Source of the DNA: DASSUW01 sp963849695
GTDB taxonomy: Bacteria > Actinomycetota > Thermoleophilia > Solirubrobacterales > Solirubrobacteraceae
Direction of reading: 5' to 3'
NCBI GenBank assembly: GCA_963849695.1
Contig: CAWKIT010000034.1
Span: 1 to 64,000, forward strand
DNA length: 64,000 bases
The stretch's first letter is position 1. Each line of letters starts with the position of its first letter. Position numbers and translations under genes: made by a program. Shown here one piece after another: positions 1 through 7,661 of the stretch. The notes beneath the pieces were generated by a model. It worked only from the letters and a program-made list of their open reading frames with translations. It did not search any database and was not told the DNA's origin.

Positions 1-2
1 GC

Positions 3-1346
3 CACCGTCCGCGCACCTTCGACGACGTCGTCGGGCAGGACCACGTGGTCCGCACGCTGCGCAACGCGATCGAGAAGGGCCGGGTGCATCACGCGTACCT
101 GTTCGTCGGCTCGCGCGGGACCGGCAAGACGTCGATGGCGAAGATCCTCGCGGCGTCGCTGAACTGCGTGAACGGCCCGACCGTGACGCCCTGCGGCGTG
201 TGCGAGTCGTGCGTCTCCATCGCCGGCGCCACGTCGCTCGACGTGATCGAGATGGACGCCGCCTCCAACAACTCCGTCGACGACATCCGCGACCTGCGCG
301 AGCGGGTCACGTTCGCGCCGGTGTCGGGCCGTCACAAGGTCTACATCCTCGACGAGGCGCACATGCTCTCGACGGCGGCCTGGAACGCGTTCCTCAAGAC
401 GCTCGAGGAGCCGCCGCCGCACACGATCTTCGTGCTCGCCACGACCGAGGCGAACAAGGTGCTGCCGACGGTCGTCGATCGCTGCCACCGGTTCGACTTC
501 GCGCGCCCCAGCGTGCCGCAGATCGCCGGCGTGCTGCGCAAGGTGGCCGACGCCGAGCAGCTCGAGGTCTCGCCTGAGGCCGCGGCGCTGATCGCGCGCT
601 CCGCGACCGGCTCGTTCCGTGATGCGCTCGGCACGCTCGAGCAGCTCGTGGCCTATTCCGGCCGCTCGATCGCGCTCGACGACGTGCTGGCGGTACTCGG
701 CGCCGCCGACGCCGACCTCGTGTTCGGCGCCGTCGACGCGGTCGCCGCCGGCGACGTCCGCGAGGCGCTGTTGGCGGCGGCCCGGCTGGCCGAGTCCGGC
801 CGCGACCTCGGCCGCTTCTTCGGCGACCTCGAGGCGCACGCGCGGGCGCTGATGGTGGCGCAGGCGCTGGGCGAGGTGCCGGCCGAGCTGCAGATCACGC
901 CCGAGCAGGACGAGCGGCTGGCCGCGCAGGCGCAGGCGGTCGCGCCCGCCGACGTCGTGCGGCTGCTCGAGCTGATCGCCGCCGCGCTGCGCGCGATGAA
1001 GGACGGCGCCGACGCGCGGACGCAACTCGAGCTGGCGCTGGTGAAGGCGGCCGAGCCGGCGTACGACCCCTCGGTCAAGGCGCTGCTGGCGCGCGTCGAG
1101 CGGCTCGAGGGCCGTGCGCCGCATCCGCCGGCCGCGCGCGCGCCGTCGGAGCCCGCCACCGCCGCCGGCCGCACCAAGGTCGCGATCACCGCCCAGGTCG
1201 AGGATCAGCCGCCGGTCGCGGTGTCGACCACGCTGCCGGGCGCGCCCGAAGGCGGAGCGCCCGGAGGCGCGAGGCCGCCGCCGAGCAGGCCGCGGCCGCC
1301 GTCTCCCGGGAGCTGGCGACCGACGCCGACCCCGAGCCGTCGGTGA
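3..1346 (+). CDS. dnaX: DNA polymerase III subunit gamma/tau, 5' partial, main part
   Basis: Clamp-loader ATPase of the replicative polymerase. The window opens inside the gene: the frame is already coding at base 3 with the RPRTFDDVVGQDHV block that lies near the N-terminus of DnaX, so only a short piece is missing. A Walker A motif (GSRGTGKT) lies at 108-131, a zinc-binding cysteine cluster (C, C-x2-C-x2-C) at about 162-216, and the Walker B ILDEAH at about 345-365, followed by the sensor block TTEANKV. After about 1200 the frame runs into Pro/Arg-rich low-complexity sequence and stops at 1344-1346, while the tau C-terminal domain continues downstream in other frames (next entry). Identity is secure; the end at 1346 is probably not the true end. 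Confidence 0.92.
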   Translation, partial: HRPRTFDDVVGQDHVVRTLRNAIEKGRVHHAYLFVGSRGTGKTSMAKILAASLNCVNGPTVTPCGVCESCVSIAGATSLDVIEMDAASNNSVDDIRDLRERVTFAPVSGRHKVYILDEAHMLSTAAWNAFLKTLEEPPPHTIFVLATTEANKVLPTVVDRCHRFDFARPSVPQIAGVLRKVADAEQLEVSPEAAALIARSATGSFRDALGTLEQLVAYSGRSIALDDVLAVLGAADADLVFGAVDAVAAGDVREALLAAARLAESGRDLGRFFGDLEAHARALMVAQALGEVPAELQITPEQDERLAAQAQAVAPADVVRLLELIAAALRAMKDGADARTQLELALVKAAEPAYDPSVKALLARVERLEGRAPHPPAARAPSEPATAAGRTKVAITAQVEDQPPVAVSTTLPGAPEGGAPGGARPPPSRPRPPSPGSWRPTPTPSRR

Positions 1347-1773
1347 CCGCGGTCGCGGTCGTCGAGCCCGACGCGCCGGCGCCCGAAGCCGGCGCTCGAG
1401 CTGTCGCTCGACGGCTTCCGTGAGATGTGGCCGGCCGTGCTCGAGACGCTCGTCGGGCGAGTCGCCGATGCTTGCCGCCGCCCTGCGCGAGGCGAGCCCG
1501 ACCGAGCTCGCGGGCACGGGCCTCACGCTCGCGTGGCCGCAGTCCGCCGGGCTGTCGAAGCGGGCCGCCGAGGATCCGGCCAAGCGCGACCTGATCGCGC
1601 GCTCGATCCAGACGGTGACCGGCGCGTCGCTGCGCCTGGCCTACGAGCTGCGCGCGGACGCCGAGCTCGCGCCCGCCGTCGAGCAGGCGCAGCTCACCGA
1701 GGAGGAGCTCGTGGATCGCTTCAAGCGCGAGTTCAGCGCGGTGGAAGAGCCGCCGCCCAGCGAGGAGACGTGA
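1347..1773 (+). pseudogene. dnaX: C-terminal (tau) part of dnaX, out of frame
   Basis: Sequence typical of the DnaX C-terminal domain continues past the stop at 1346 but in shifting frames. An Ala/Glu-rich linker (EAAAEQAAAAVSRELATDA) reads in the frame starting at bases of type 3n+2 from about 1270 to 1390. ELSLDGFREMWPAVLETL reads in the original frame at about 1398-1452. From about 1457 the 3n+1 frame gives GESPMLAAALREASPTEL and the conserved end EELVDRFKREFSAVEE, stopping at 1771-1773. Three shifts in under 250 bases, at GC-rich repeats, followed by an intact domain and an ATGA junction with ebfC, point to base-call or assembly errors. A truncated gamma form or a real lesion cannot be excluded. 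Confidence 0.7.
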
Positions 1774-2483
1774 TGCCCCAACCGCCGAACCTTCAGAACA
1801 TGCTGCGCCAGGCGCAGGAGATGATGGCCGCCCAGCAGCAGGCCCAGGAGGCGCTCAAGGCCGAGCGCGTCGAGGCCAGCGCCGGCGGCGGCATGGTCAA
1901 GGTCGTGATGACCGGAGACATGCACCTCGACTCGATCGCGATCGACCCCGACGCGGTCGACCCCGAGGACGTCGAGATGCTCCAGGACATGGTCGTCGCG
2001 GCGGTCAACGAGGCGCTGCGGTCGGCCCAGGAGCTGGCCGAGTCCAAGCTCGGCGGGCTCGGCGAGGGAGGCTTCGACCCCATGAGCGCCCTCGACGCGC
2101 TGGGGATGGGCGGGCTCGGCGGCGGCGGCACGCCGGGCGGGCAGCCCAACCGCGCCGCTCGCCGCAAGAAGAAGTGGTCCCGGCCGCGGGCACGCACACC
2201 GCCAGACGACCGCCGATCACCGCCTGGCGGCGTCCTCGGTCGGGGCCAGGCTCCGCCATTGCACCCTCTGCGTCCTTGCCAGCCGGCGCCGGCGGCCGCC
2301 TGGACGGCGCGCGTACCCGCGACCGGAACCACTAGTTGCTCGCTCCGCCGCTCCAGCGTCTCGTCACCGAGCTGGCGAAGCTTCCCGGGATCGGTCAGCG
2401 GACCGCGCAGCGGCTGGCGTTTCACATCCTGCGCGCGTCGGGCGAGGACGCGGAGGCGCTGGCCGCCGCGATCCGCGACGTGA
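1773..2483 (+). CDS. ebfC: YbaB/EbfC nucleoid-associated protein, with run-on C-terminus
   Basis: Small DNA-binding protein usually encoded between dnaX and recR, as here. The start ATG overlaps the dnaX stop (TGATG). The first ~135 residues fit the family: MPQPPNLQNMLRQAQEMM, a central VKVVMTGD strand, a long helix with Val-Asp-Pro-Glu-Asp, a Gly-rich stretch and the basic end NRAARRKKK. The family normally ends there, at about 110-130 residues. This frame has no stop until 2483, adding ~100 Arg/Pro/Ser-rich residues with no family character that run through an inverted-repeat element and about 148 bases into recR. The last family-like codon is near 2174. The mirror arm of the element reads TAG where this gene reads AAG, so loss of a TAG by one base change is plausible. 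Confidence 0.8.
   Translation: MPQPPNLQNMLRQAQEMMAAQQQAQEALKAERVEASAGGGMVKVVMTGDMHLDSIAIDPDAVDPEDVEMLQDMVVAAVNEALRSAQELAESKLGGLGEGGFDPMSALDALGMGGLGGGGTPGGQPNRAARRKKKWSRPRARTPPDDRRSPPGGVLGRGQAPPLHPLRPCQPAPAAAWTARVPATGTTSCSLRRSSVSSPSWRSFPGSVSGPRSGWRFTSCARRARTRRRWPPRSAT
2173..2333. repeat. Long inverted-repeat element between ebfC and recR
   Basis: Bases 2173-2197 and 2309-2333 are inverted copies, 21 of 25 matching. All four mismatches are transitions that would be G-U pairs in RNA read from the minus strand. Inside is a perfect 7-base stem, CCGCCAG (2199-2205) with CTGGCGG (2224-2230). Size and position (touching a gene's 3' end) match the three elements at 2954, 17951 and 33885, but the arm sequence differs from theirs. 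Confidence 0.6.
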
Positions 2484-2980
2484 AGGAGAAGATCACGCTC
2501 TGCGAGGTCTGCTTCAACCTCGCCGAGGGGCCGCGCTGCGCGGTCTGCCTCGACGAGCGGCGCGATCCGGCGCTGATCTGCGTGGTCGAGGAGCCGGGCG
2601 ACGTGCTCCCGATCGAGCGCACGCACGAGTACCGCGGCCGCTACCACGTGCTCGGCGGCGCGCTGTCGCCGATCGACGGGATCGAGCCGGAGGACCTCAA
2701 GCTCGCGCAGCTCTACGCGCGCGCAGACGACGGCGTGCGCGAGGTCATCCTGGCCACCAATCAGACCACCACCGGCGAGGCGACGGCGCTGCACGTGGCC
2801 GCCGCGCTGCACGAACGCGCGCCGGAGGTGGCGGTCACGAGACTCGCTTCGGGCCTGCCCGTGGGCGGGGATCTGGAGTACGCGGACGAGGTCACGCTTG
2901 GGCGCGCGTTTGCGGGCGGCGGGCCGTCTGAGCGGCTTGTGGTGCCGGCGAACGTCAACTGCGGCTGGGTAAGGGAGTGA
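2336..2980 (+). CDS. recR: Recombination mediator protein RecR
   Basis: RecR works with RecO/RecF in loading RecA at gaps. The protein (214 aa) has the N-terminal helix-hairpin-helix LPGIGQRTAQRLAFHIL (residues 16-32), a four-cysteine zinc site at C56, C59, C68 and C71, and a Toprim domain from about residue 79 (VVEEPGDV, ATNQTTTGEAT, LASGLPVGGDLEYADEVTLGRA). TTG at 2336 is chosen because an in-frame TAG lies immediately upstream at 2333. The family usually ends just after TLGRA; here ~20 further residues (ending NVNCGWVRE) are encoded by the left arm of the 2954-3111 repeat, which supplies the stop. Recent replacement of the native 3' end by the element is the likeliest reading. Confidence 0.93.
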   Translation: MLAPPLQRLVTELAKLPGIGQRTAQRLAFHILRASGEDAEALAAAIRDVKEKITLCEVCFNLAEGPRCAVCLDERRDPALICVVEEPGDVLPIERTHEYRGRYHVLGGALSPIDGIEPEDLKLAQLYARADDGVREVILATNQTTTGEATALHVAAALHERAPEVAVTRLASGLPVGGDLEYADEVTLGRAFAGGGPSERLVVPANVNCGWVRE

Positions 2981-3111
2981 GGGAGCCAGCCGGCGCGGCT
3001 GGTCTCGGGGGGTGGCACGCAGATCCTTTCCCAGGAGGACAGTTTCTCTAGCCACCCCCCTCGCCAGCCAGGCGATCGGCTCCCTCGCTCCCCTTACCTG
3101 CCGCAGTTGAC
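2954..3111. repeat. Dispersed palindromic intergenic element, copy 1
   Basis: Outer arms 2954-2987 and 3078-3111 (34 bases each) are near-perfect inverted copies with one substitution and two single-base slips. The arms open with GTCAACTGCGGC and contain GGTAAGG. Inside is a perfect 10-base stem, GGGGGGTGGC (3007-3016) with GCCACCCCCC (3051-3060), and smaller palindromes at CCAGCC/GGCTGG near 2986-3002. Arm sequence is shared with the elements at 17951 and 33885; the interior is not. The left arm overlaps the recR 3' end. A rho-independent terminator is possible, but no T-run follows. Confidence 0.75.
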
Positions 3112-3179
3112 TTTCCTCCCGGGTCGCGACGCGCTACGAGTTCGAACCCGAGAGGCCGCGGCGCCTAGACTGCGCCCTC

Positions 3180-4442
3180 GTGCCCGGGACCGTGGTCATG
3201 AAGTTCGGCGGGACGTCGGTCGCCGACGCCGAGCGCATCAAGCGCGCGGCGCGCCGGATCGTGGCCGCGCACGAGCAGAGCCAGCGCGTCGTCGCCGTCC
3301 TGTCCGCGCGCGGGAAGACGACCGACGAGCTGATCTCGATGGCCGAGGAGGTCTCGACCGCCCCCGACGCGCGCGAGATGGACATGCTGCTCTCGACGGG
3401 CGAGCGCATCAGCTGCGCCCTGTGCGCGATGGCCATCAACGACCTCGGCCACAAGGCGATCAGCCTCACGGGCTCGCAGGCCGGCATCGTCACCGACACG
3501 AGCCACACCAAGGCCCGCATCCTCGACGTGCGCGCCGACCGCATCTGCTCCGCGCTCGACGACAACCTCGTCGTGCTCGTCGCCGGCTTCCAGGGCGTCT
3601 CGACCGCCAAGGACGTCACCACGCTCGGCCGCGGCGGGTCCGACACCACGGCCGTCGCCCTGGCCGCCGCCGTCGACGCCGAGGTGTGCGAGATCTACAC
3701 CGACGTCGCCGGCGTGTTCTCCGCCGACCCGCGGATCGTCCCGGACGCCCGCAAGCTGCCGGTGGTCTCGTTCGAGGAGATGCTCGAGATGTCGGCCTCC
3801 GGCGCCGGCGTCCTGCAGCTGCGCAGCGTCGAGTACGCGCGCAACCACGGTGTCCGCATCCACTGCCGGTCGAGCTTCACGGAGGAGCCCGGTACCTTCG
3901 TGGTCGGAGAAGAGGAGACGATGGAACGACCGCTGATCACCGCCGTCACCCACTCGCGCGACGAGGCGCGGGTGACGCTGCTCGGCGTCCCGGACGAGCC
4001 CGGCGTCGCCGGCCGCATCTTCACGGCGCTGGCCGACGCGAACGTGAACGTCGACATGATCATCCAGAACGAGCCGGTCTCCGAGGGTGCCTCGGCCGAC
4101 ATGTCGTTCACCGTTCCGCGCTCCGATCTGCGCGAAGCGCGCGCCGCGCTGGACCCGGTCGTCGGCGAGCACGGCATCCGCGCCGTGGCCGAGGACCCGG
4201 AGATGGGGAAGGTGTCGGTGGTGGGGGCCGGAATGAAGACCCACCCGGGCGTCGCCGCCAAGGTGTTCTCGACGCTCGGCGACGAGCAGATCAACATCGA
4301 GATGATCTCCACCTCCCCGATCAAGATCTCGTGCGTGGTGCCCGGCGACGAGGTCGACCGAGCCGTCCGCGCCCTCCACACCGCCTTCGAGCTCGGCGCC
4401 GACCAGGTCGAGGCCGAGCACCCCTTCGGAGCCACCGCATGA
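3180..4442 (+). CDS. lysC: Aspartate kinase
   Basis: Phosphorylates aspartate, the first step toward lysine, threonine, methionine and diaminopimelate. The 420 aa protein has the kinase signature VMKFGGTSV at residues 6-14, the amino-acid kinase fold to about residue 245 (LLSTGERIS, TLGRGGSDTTAVALA), and two C-terminal ACT domains (about 260-410) that normally sense lysine/threonine. GTG at 3180 places the start just before the signature. It sits directly upstream of asd, so the two first pathway enzymes are encoded together. A strong internal start (separate entry) suggests that alpha and beta forms are both made, as known for Bacillus and Corynebacterium aspartokinases. Confidence 0.96.
   Translation: MPGTVVMKFGGTSVADAERIKRAARRIVAAHEQSQRVVAVLSARGKTTDELISMAEEVSTAPDAREMDMLLSTGERISCALCAMAINDLGHKAISLTGSQAGIVTDTSHTKARILDVRADRICSALDDNLVVLVAGFQGVSTAKDVTTLGRGGSDTTAVALAAAVDAEVCEIYTDVAGVFSADPRIVPDARKLPVVSFEEMLEMSASGAGVLQLRSVEYARNHGVRIHCRSSFTEEPGTFVVGEEETMERPLITAVTHSRDEARVTLLGVPDEPGVAGRIFTALADANVNVDMIIQNEPVSEGASADMSFTVPRSDLREARAALDPVVGEHGIRAVAEDPEMGKVSVVGAGMKTHPGVAAKVFSTLGDEQINIEMISTSPIKISCVVPGDEVDRAVRALHTAFELGADQVEAEHPFGATA
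3903..3923 (+). promoter_or_regulatory. Internal ribosome binding site and start inside lysC
   Basis: A purine-rich GGAGAAGAGGAG run ends a few bases before the in-frame ATG at 3921 (Met248). Translation from there would give a 173-residue protein made only of the two ACT domains, matching the beta subunit of alpha2beta2 aspartokinases. The site is seen in the sequence; its use is inferred from the family. Confidence 0.6.
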
Positions 4443-4494
4443 AACGGCAAAGACCGGCCGGAGGCCGGGCAACGACATCAGAACGCGGGTCCGG

Positions 4495-5529
4495 ATGACC
4501 CGTCGGAGCTACAGAATCGCGATCGTGGGCGCCACCGGCTCCGTCGGAACCGTGATGCGCGCCAAGCTGCGCGAGCGCGGCTTCCCCGCCGGCGATGTGA
4601 TGCTGTTCGCGTCCGAGCGCTCGGCCGGCCGCGAGCTCGACGGCGCGATCGTCCAGCCGCTTACCGACGAGACGATCCAGGGCTTCGATCTCGCCATCTT
4701 CAGCGCCGGTGGCGCGACGTCGGGTGAGTGGGCGCCCCGGTTCGTCGACGCCGGCGCCGTGGTCGTCGACAACTCGTCCAGGTGGCGCCGCGATCCCGAG
4801 GTCCCGCTGGTGGTCGCCGAGGTCAATCCCGGCGACCTCGACGACCACAAGGGCCTGATCGCCAACCCCAACTGCTCGACGATGCAGTTGATGGTGGCGC
4901 TGAAGCCGATCCACGACGCCGCCGGGATCGAGCGGCTGATCGTCTCCACGTACCAGTCGGTGTCGGGCACCGGCGGGCGGGCGGTCGAGGAGCTCGAGAC
5001 CCAGACCCACATGGTGCTGCACGGCCGGCCGCTGCCGGAGCCCCAGGTCTACCCGCACCCGATCGCGTTCAACGTGCTCGGCGGCGCCGGCAACTTCGCC
5101 GACGGCGACGACCACACCGACGAAGAGCGCAAGATGATGTTCGAGACGCGCAAGATCCTCGGCGACGAGTCGATCGCGATCAACGTCACGTGCGCGCGCG
5201 TGCCGGTCCGCACCTCGCACTCCGAGTCGGTGACGCTGCAGACCCGCGAGCCGCTGAGCGTCGACGAGGCGCGCGTGCTGCTCTCGAACATGCCCGGGCT
5301 GACGATGGTCGACGACCCCGGCAACCACGGCTACCCCACCGCGCTGAACGCGGCCGGCCGCGACGACGTGTTCGTCGGCCGCCTGCGGCGCGACCCGTCA
5401 CACGAGCGCGGACTCTGCATGTGGGTCGTCTCCGACAACCTGCTCAAGGGCGCCGCCACCAACGCGATCCAGATCGCCGAGGTGCTGCACGAGCGGAACC
5501 TTGTCCGGGTTCCGACACGCGTCGCCTAA
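4495..5529 (+). CDS. asd: Aspartate-semialdehyde dehydrogenase
   Basis: Reduces aspartyl phosphate to aspartate semialdehyde with NADPH, the step after aspartate kinase. The 344 aa protein has the dinucleotide-binding GATGSVG at residues 12-18, the catalytic cysteine in NPNCSTMQ (Cys127), the STYQSVSGTGG loop and a C-terminal VRTSHSES histidine region. Length is typical. The gene follows lysC by 52 bases on the same strand and is probably cotranscribed; a strong hairpin at 5608-5644 ends the unit facing the sdh operon. Confidence 0.96.
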   Translation: MTRRSYRIAIVGATGSVGTVMRAKLRERGFPAGDVMLFASERSAGRELDGAIVQPLTDETIQGFDLAIFSAGGATSGEWAPRFVDAGAVVVDNSSRWRRDPEVPLVVAEVNPGDLDDHKGLIANPNCSTMQLMVALKPIHDAAGIERLIVSTYQSVSGTGGRAVEELETQTHMVLHGRPLPEPQVYPHPIAFNVLGGAGNFADGDDHTDEERKMMFETRKILGDESIAINVTCARVPVRTSHSESVTLQTREPLSVDEARVLLSNMPGLTMVDDPGNHGYPTALNAAGRDDVFVGRLRRDPSHERGLCMWVVSDNLLKGAATNAIQIAEVLHERNLVRVPTRVA

Positions 5530-5607
5530 GAGCAGGTTTTCATGCTCGCTCGCGGGGGCAAGAAACCCCTCGCGACTTTCCGGGACGGAACGGGGTACGG
5601 AAACGAA

Positions 5608-5644
5608 ACGAGCGAAGAGGGCCCACCCGGGCCCTCTTTCTCGT
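5608..5644. terminator. Bidirectional terminator between asd and sdhE
   Basis: A perfect 10-base stem, AAGAGGGCCC (5615-5624) with GGGCCCTCTT (5629-5638), has a 4-base loop. It is extended by ACGAG (5608-5612) pairing with CTCGT (5640-5644) across a small internal loop. It lies between two convergent genes and ends one base before the sdhE stop. Confidence 0.75.
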
Positions 5645-5645
5645 C

Positions 5646-6551
5646 TCAGGCGGCGACGCTGCCCACGACCGACGTAGACCAGTCGATCACCGACGTCGGC
5701 TTCACCACGTGCCGGTTCATGCCCAGCTCCTTGGGGTCGAGCCCGAACGCGAGGCCGACGAGCTGGGGCAGGTGCAGGACCGGCATCCCGAGCTCGCGCC
5801 CGGCGAGGCGCTCGGCCGCCGGCTGCTGGAGGTCGAGGTTGAGGTGGCACAGCGGGCACGGCGTCACCAGGCAGTCGGCCTCCGCGTCGAGCGCGTCGCC
5901 GAGGTGGCGGCCGGCCTGCTTGAGCGAGGCTTCCTTGTTCATCGTGATGATCGGGAAGCCGCAGCACTTGTACTGGCCGGCGTAGTCGACCACCGTGCCG
6001 CCAAGAGCCTCGATCAGCTGGTGCAGGTAGCGGTCGCGCGGGTGCGAGCGGTCGATCCCGAGCCGGTCGGTCGGGCGCACGATGTAGCAGCCGTAGAACG
6101 GGCCCACGCGCAGGTCGGCCAGCGGGCGTGTGACCCTCTCCCGGACGGTGTCGAGCCCGATCTCCTCGACCATCAGCCACAGGAAGTGCTTGTTGGTGAT
6201 GCCCTTCTGGTACTCGAGGCCGTCGGTCGCCAGCGTCTGGTTGACGTGGTCGCGGTACTCCGCGTTCGCGTCCAGGCGCTCCTGGCACTCGTTCTGTGCG
6301 CCTTGGCAGGTCGAGCAGATGTTCATCATCAGCTCGGCGCCCTCGACCTGCTGGGCGAGCGCGAACGTGCGGGCGTTCAGCGTGTCCGCCAGCTCCTGGT
6401 TGTGCTCGGCGATCACGCCCGCGCCGCAGCAGTTCGCGCGGTCGAGCTCGACCAGCTCGATGTCGAGCAGCGGCGCCACCTTGGCCATCGACCCGTGCAG
6501 CTCCGGGGTGAAGCCGCGGCTCACGCAGCCGGGCCAGTAGGCGACCTTCAT
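5646..6551 (-). CDS. CCG-domain subunit of succinate dehydrogenase (SdhE/HdrB-like)
   Basis: Two CCG (cysteine-rich) domains are visible in the 301 aa product: PGC, CCGAG and CSTC in the first half, then GCY, CCGFP and CPLC in the second. Such subunits replace the usual cytochrome b anchors in SdhABE-type succinate:quinone oxidoreductases and resemble HdrB of heterodisulfide reductase. They bind Fe-S clusters and are thought to pass electrons to quinone at the membrane. The ATG overlaps the sdhB stop by four bases, so it is the third gene of sdhA-sdhB-sdhE. No sdhC/sdhD-like membrane gene follows; the neighbour is the convergent asd. Confidence 0.87.
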   Translation of the reverse strand: MKVAYWPGCVSRGFTPELHGSMAKVAPLLDIELVELDRANCCGAGVIAEHNQELADTLNARTFALAQQVEGAELMMNICSTCQGAQNECQERLDANAEYRDHVNQTLATDGLEYQKGITNKHFLWLMVEEIGLDTVRERVTRPLADLRVGPFYGCYIVRPTDRLGIDRSHPRDRYLHQLIEALGGTVVDYAGQYKCCGFPIITMNKEASLKQAGRHLGDALDAEADCLVTPCPLCHLNLDLQQPAAERLAGRELGMPVLHLPQLVGLAFGLDPKELGMNRHVVKPTSVIDWSTSVVGSVAA

Positions 6552-7660
6552 ACGTTCGGGCTCCTCTCCTCCGGCAGATGGCCGCCGGCCGCGTCGGCCT
6601 GCTCGGCCCCGGTGCCTGCGGGCTCCTCCTCCTCCTCATAGCCGACGACGTAGAGGTTGAGCTCGTAGCGGTCGTCCTGCTCGTGGATCTGCCGGAAGAT
6701 CCGCTTGACCTCGTCCGGCGCCTTGTGCGGGTGGGTCAGCGCCTTCTTCGGCGTGACCTTGCCGCGCTGGAGCGCCTTGAGGATCACGGGCAGGGAGTCC
6801 ATCAGCTCCGGCACCGCCCGCGGGTGGAACTTGCCGCCGTAGGAGTCGGGCAGCAGGTCGGCCTCGTGCAGGAGCCCGTTCTTCTCGATGTTGTTCACGA
6901 AGGCGTGCTCGTGCCGGTAGCCGTTGTTGCGGTCCTCGATGTGGTGGTCGGCGCTGGCGATCCGCCGCAGCCGCATGATCTGGCTCATCGGCGCCACGCC
7001 CTTCGGGCACGCCTCGATGCAGTTGAAGCAGTGCGTGCAGTCGTAGATGCCGTGCGGGTCCTCGGCGAGGTCCTTGAGCCGCTCGTACTGCTGGCCGTCG
7101 CGCGGGTCGCCGACGAAGCGGTAGGCCTTGGCGAGCGCGGCCGGGCCGACGAACAGCGGGTCGACCTCCATCGACAGGCAGTCGGACACGCAGGCGCCGC
7201 ACTGGATGCAGGCCATCGACTGCGTGACGTCGATCATCGACTCCGGCGGCACCACGTACTCGCGCTCGGGCGGCGGCCCGTCGGCGATCAGCCACGGCGT
7301 GACGCGCTGGATCTTCTTCCAGTGGACCGCGTCCATGTCCACGATCAGGTCCTTGAGCACCGGCATGTTGCCCATCGGCTCGACCACGATCGCGCCGTCC
7401 GGCGCCGTCTCGGCCGCCGAATCGAGGTGCGTGTGGCAGGCCAGCGTCGGCCGGCCGTTGATGCGCACGCCGCACGAGCCGCAGATCGCGGCGCGGCACG
7501 AGCAGCGGATCCCGATCGAGCCGTCCTGCGCGTCGCGCGCCTGCAGGATCCCGTCGAGCACCGAGCGGTGGCCGTCGAGGTCGATCGTGAAGTCGTCCCA
7601 GTAGGCCGCCTCACCCGACTCCGGGGAGTAGCGGCGGATTCTCAGCGTGTATTCGGCCAT
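6548..7660 (-). CDS. sdhB: Succinate dehydrogenase/fumarate reductase iron-sulfur subunit
   Basis: Carries electrons from the flavoprotein through three Fe-S clusters. Cysteines for the [2Fe-2S] centre are at about C55, C60, C63 and C75. A ferredoxin motif CIQCGACVSDC (151-161) and CTHCFNCIEACPKG (208-221) provide the [4Fe-4S] and [3Fe-4S] sites. At 370 aa it is far longer than the usual ~240-250 aa: about 120 extra residues after the last cluster end in an acidic Glu-rich tail. The extension goes with the SdhABE organisation and may contact the CCG subunit (inference). It begins one base after the sdhA stop. Confidence 0.94.
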   Translation of the reverse strand: MAEYTLRIRRYSPESGEAAYWDDFTIDLDGHRSVLDGILQARDAQDGSIGIRCSCRAAICGSCGVRINGRPTLACHTHLDSAAETAPDGAIVVEPMGNMPVLKDLIVDMDAVHWKKIQRVTPWLIADGPPPEREYVVPPESMIDVTQSMACIQCGACVSDCLSMEVDPLFVGPAALAKAYRFVGDPRDGQQYERLKDLAEDPHGIYDCTHCFNCIEACPKGVAPMSQIMRLRRIASADHHIEDRNNGYRHEHAFVNNIEKNGLLHEADLLPDSYGGKFHPRAVPELMDSLPVILKALQRGKVTPKKALTHPHKAPDEVKRIFRQIHEQDDRYELNLYVVGYEEEEEPAGTGAEQADAAGGHLPEERSPNV

Positions 7661-7661
7661 G

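Noticed and set aside
1230..1350. Programmed -1 frameshift in dnaX as in E. coli
   Set aside because: There is a stem, but no slippery heptamer, and two further shifts downstream would also be needed to reach the C-terminal domain.
2954..3111. Integron attC site
   Set aside because: The inverted arms and variable centre recall attC, but the ends lack the GTTRRRY/RYYYAAC core, no integrase or cassette array is present, and the neighbours are housekeeping genes.
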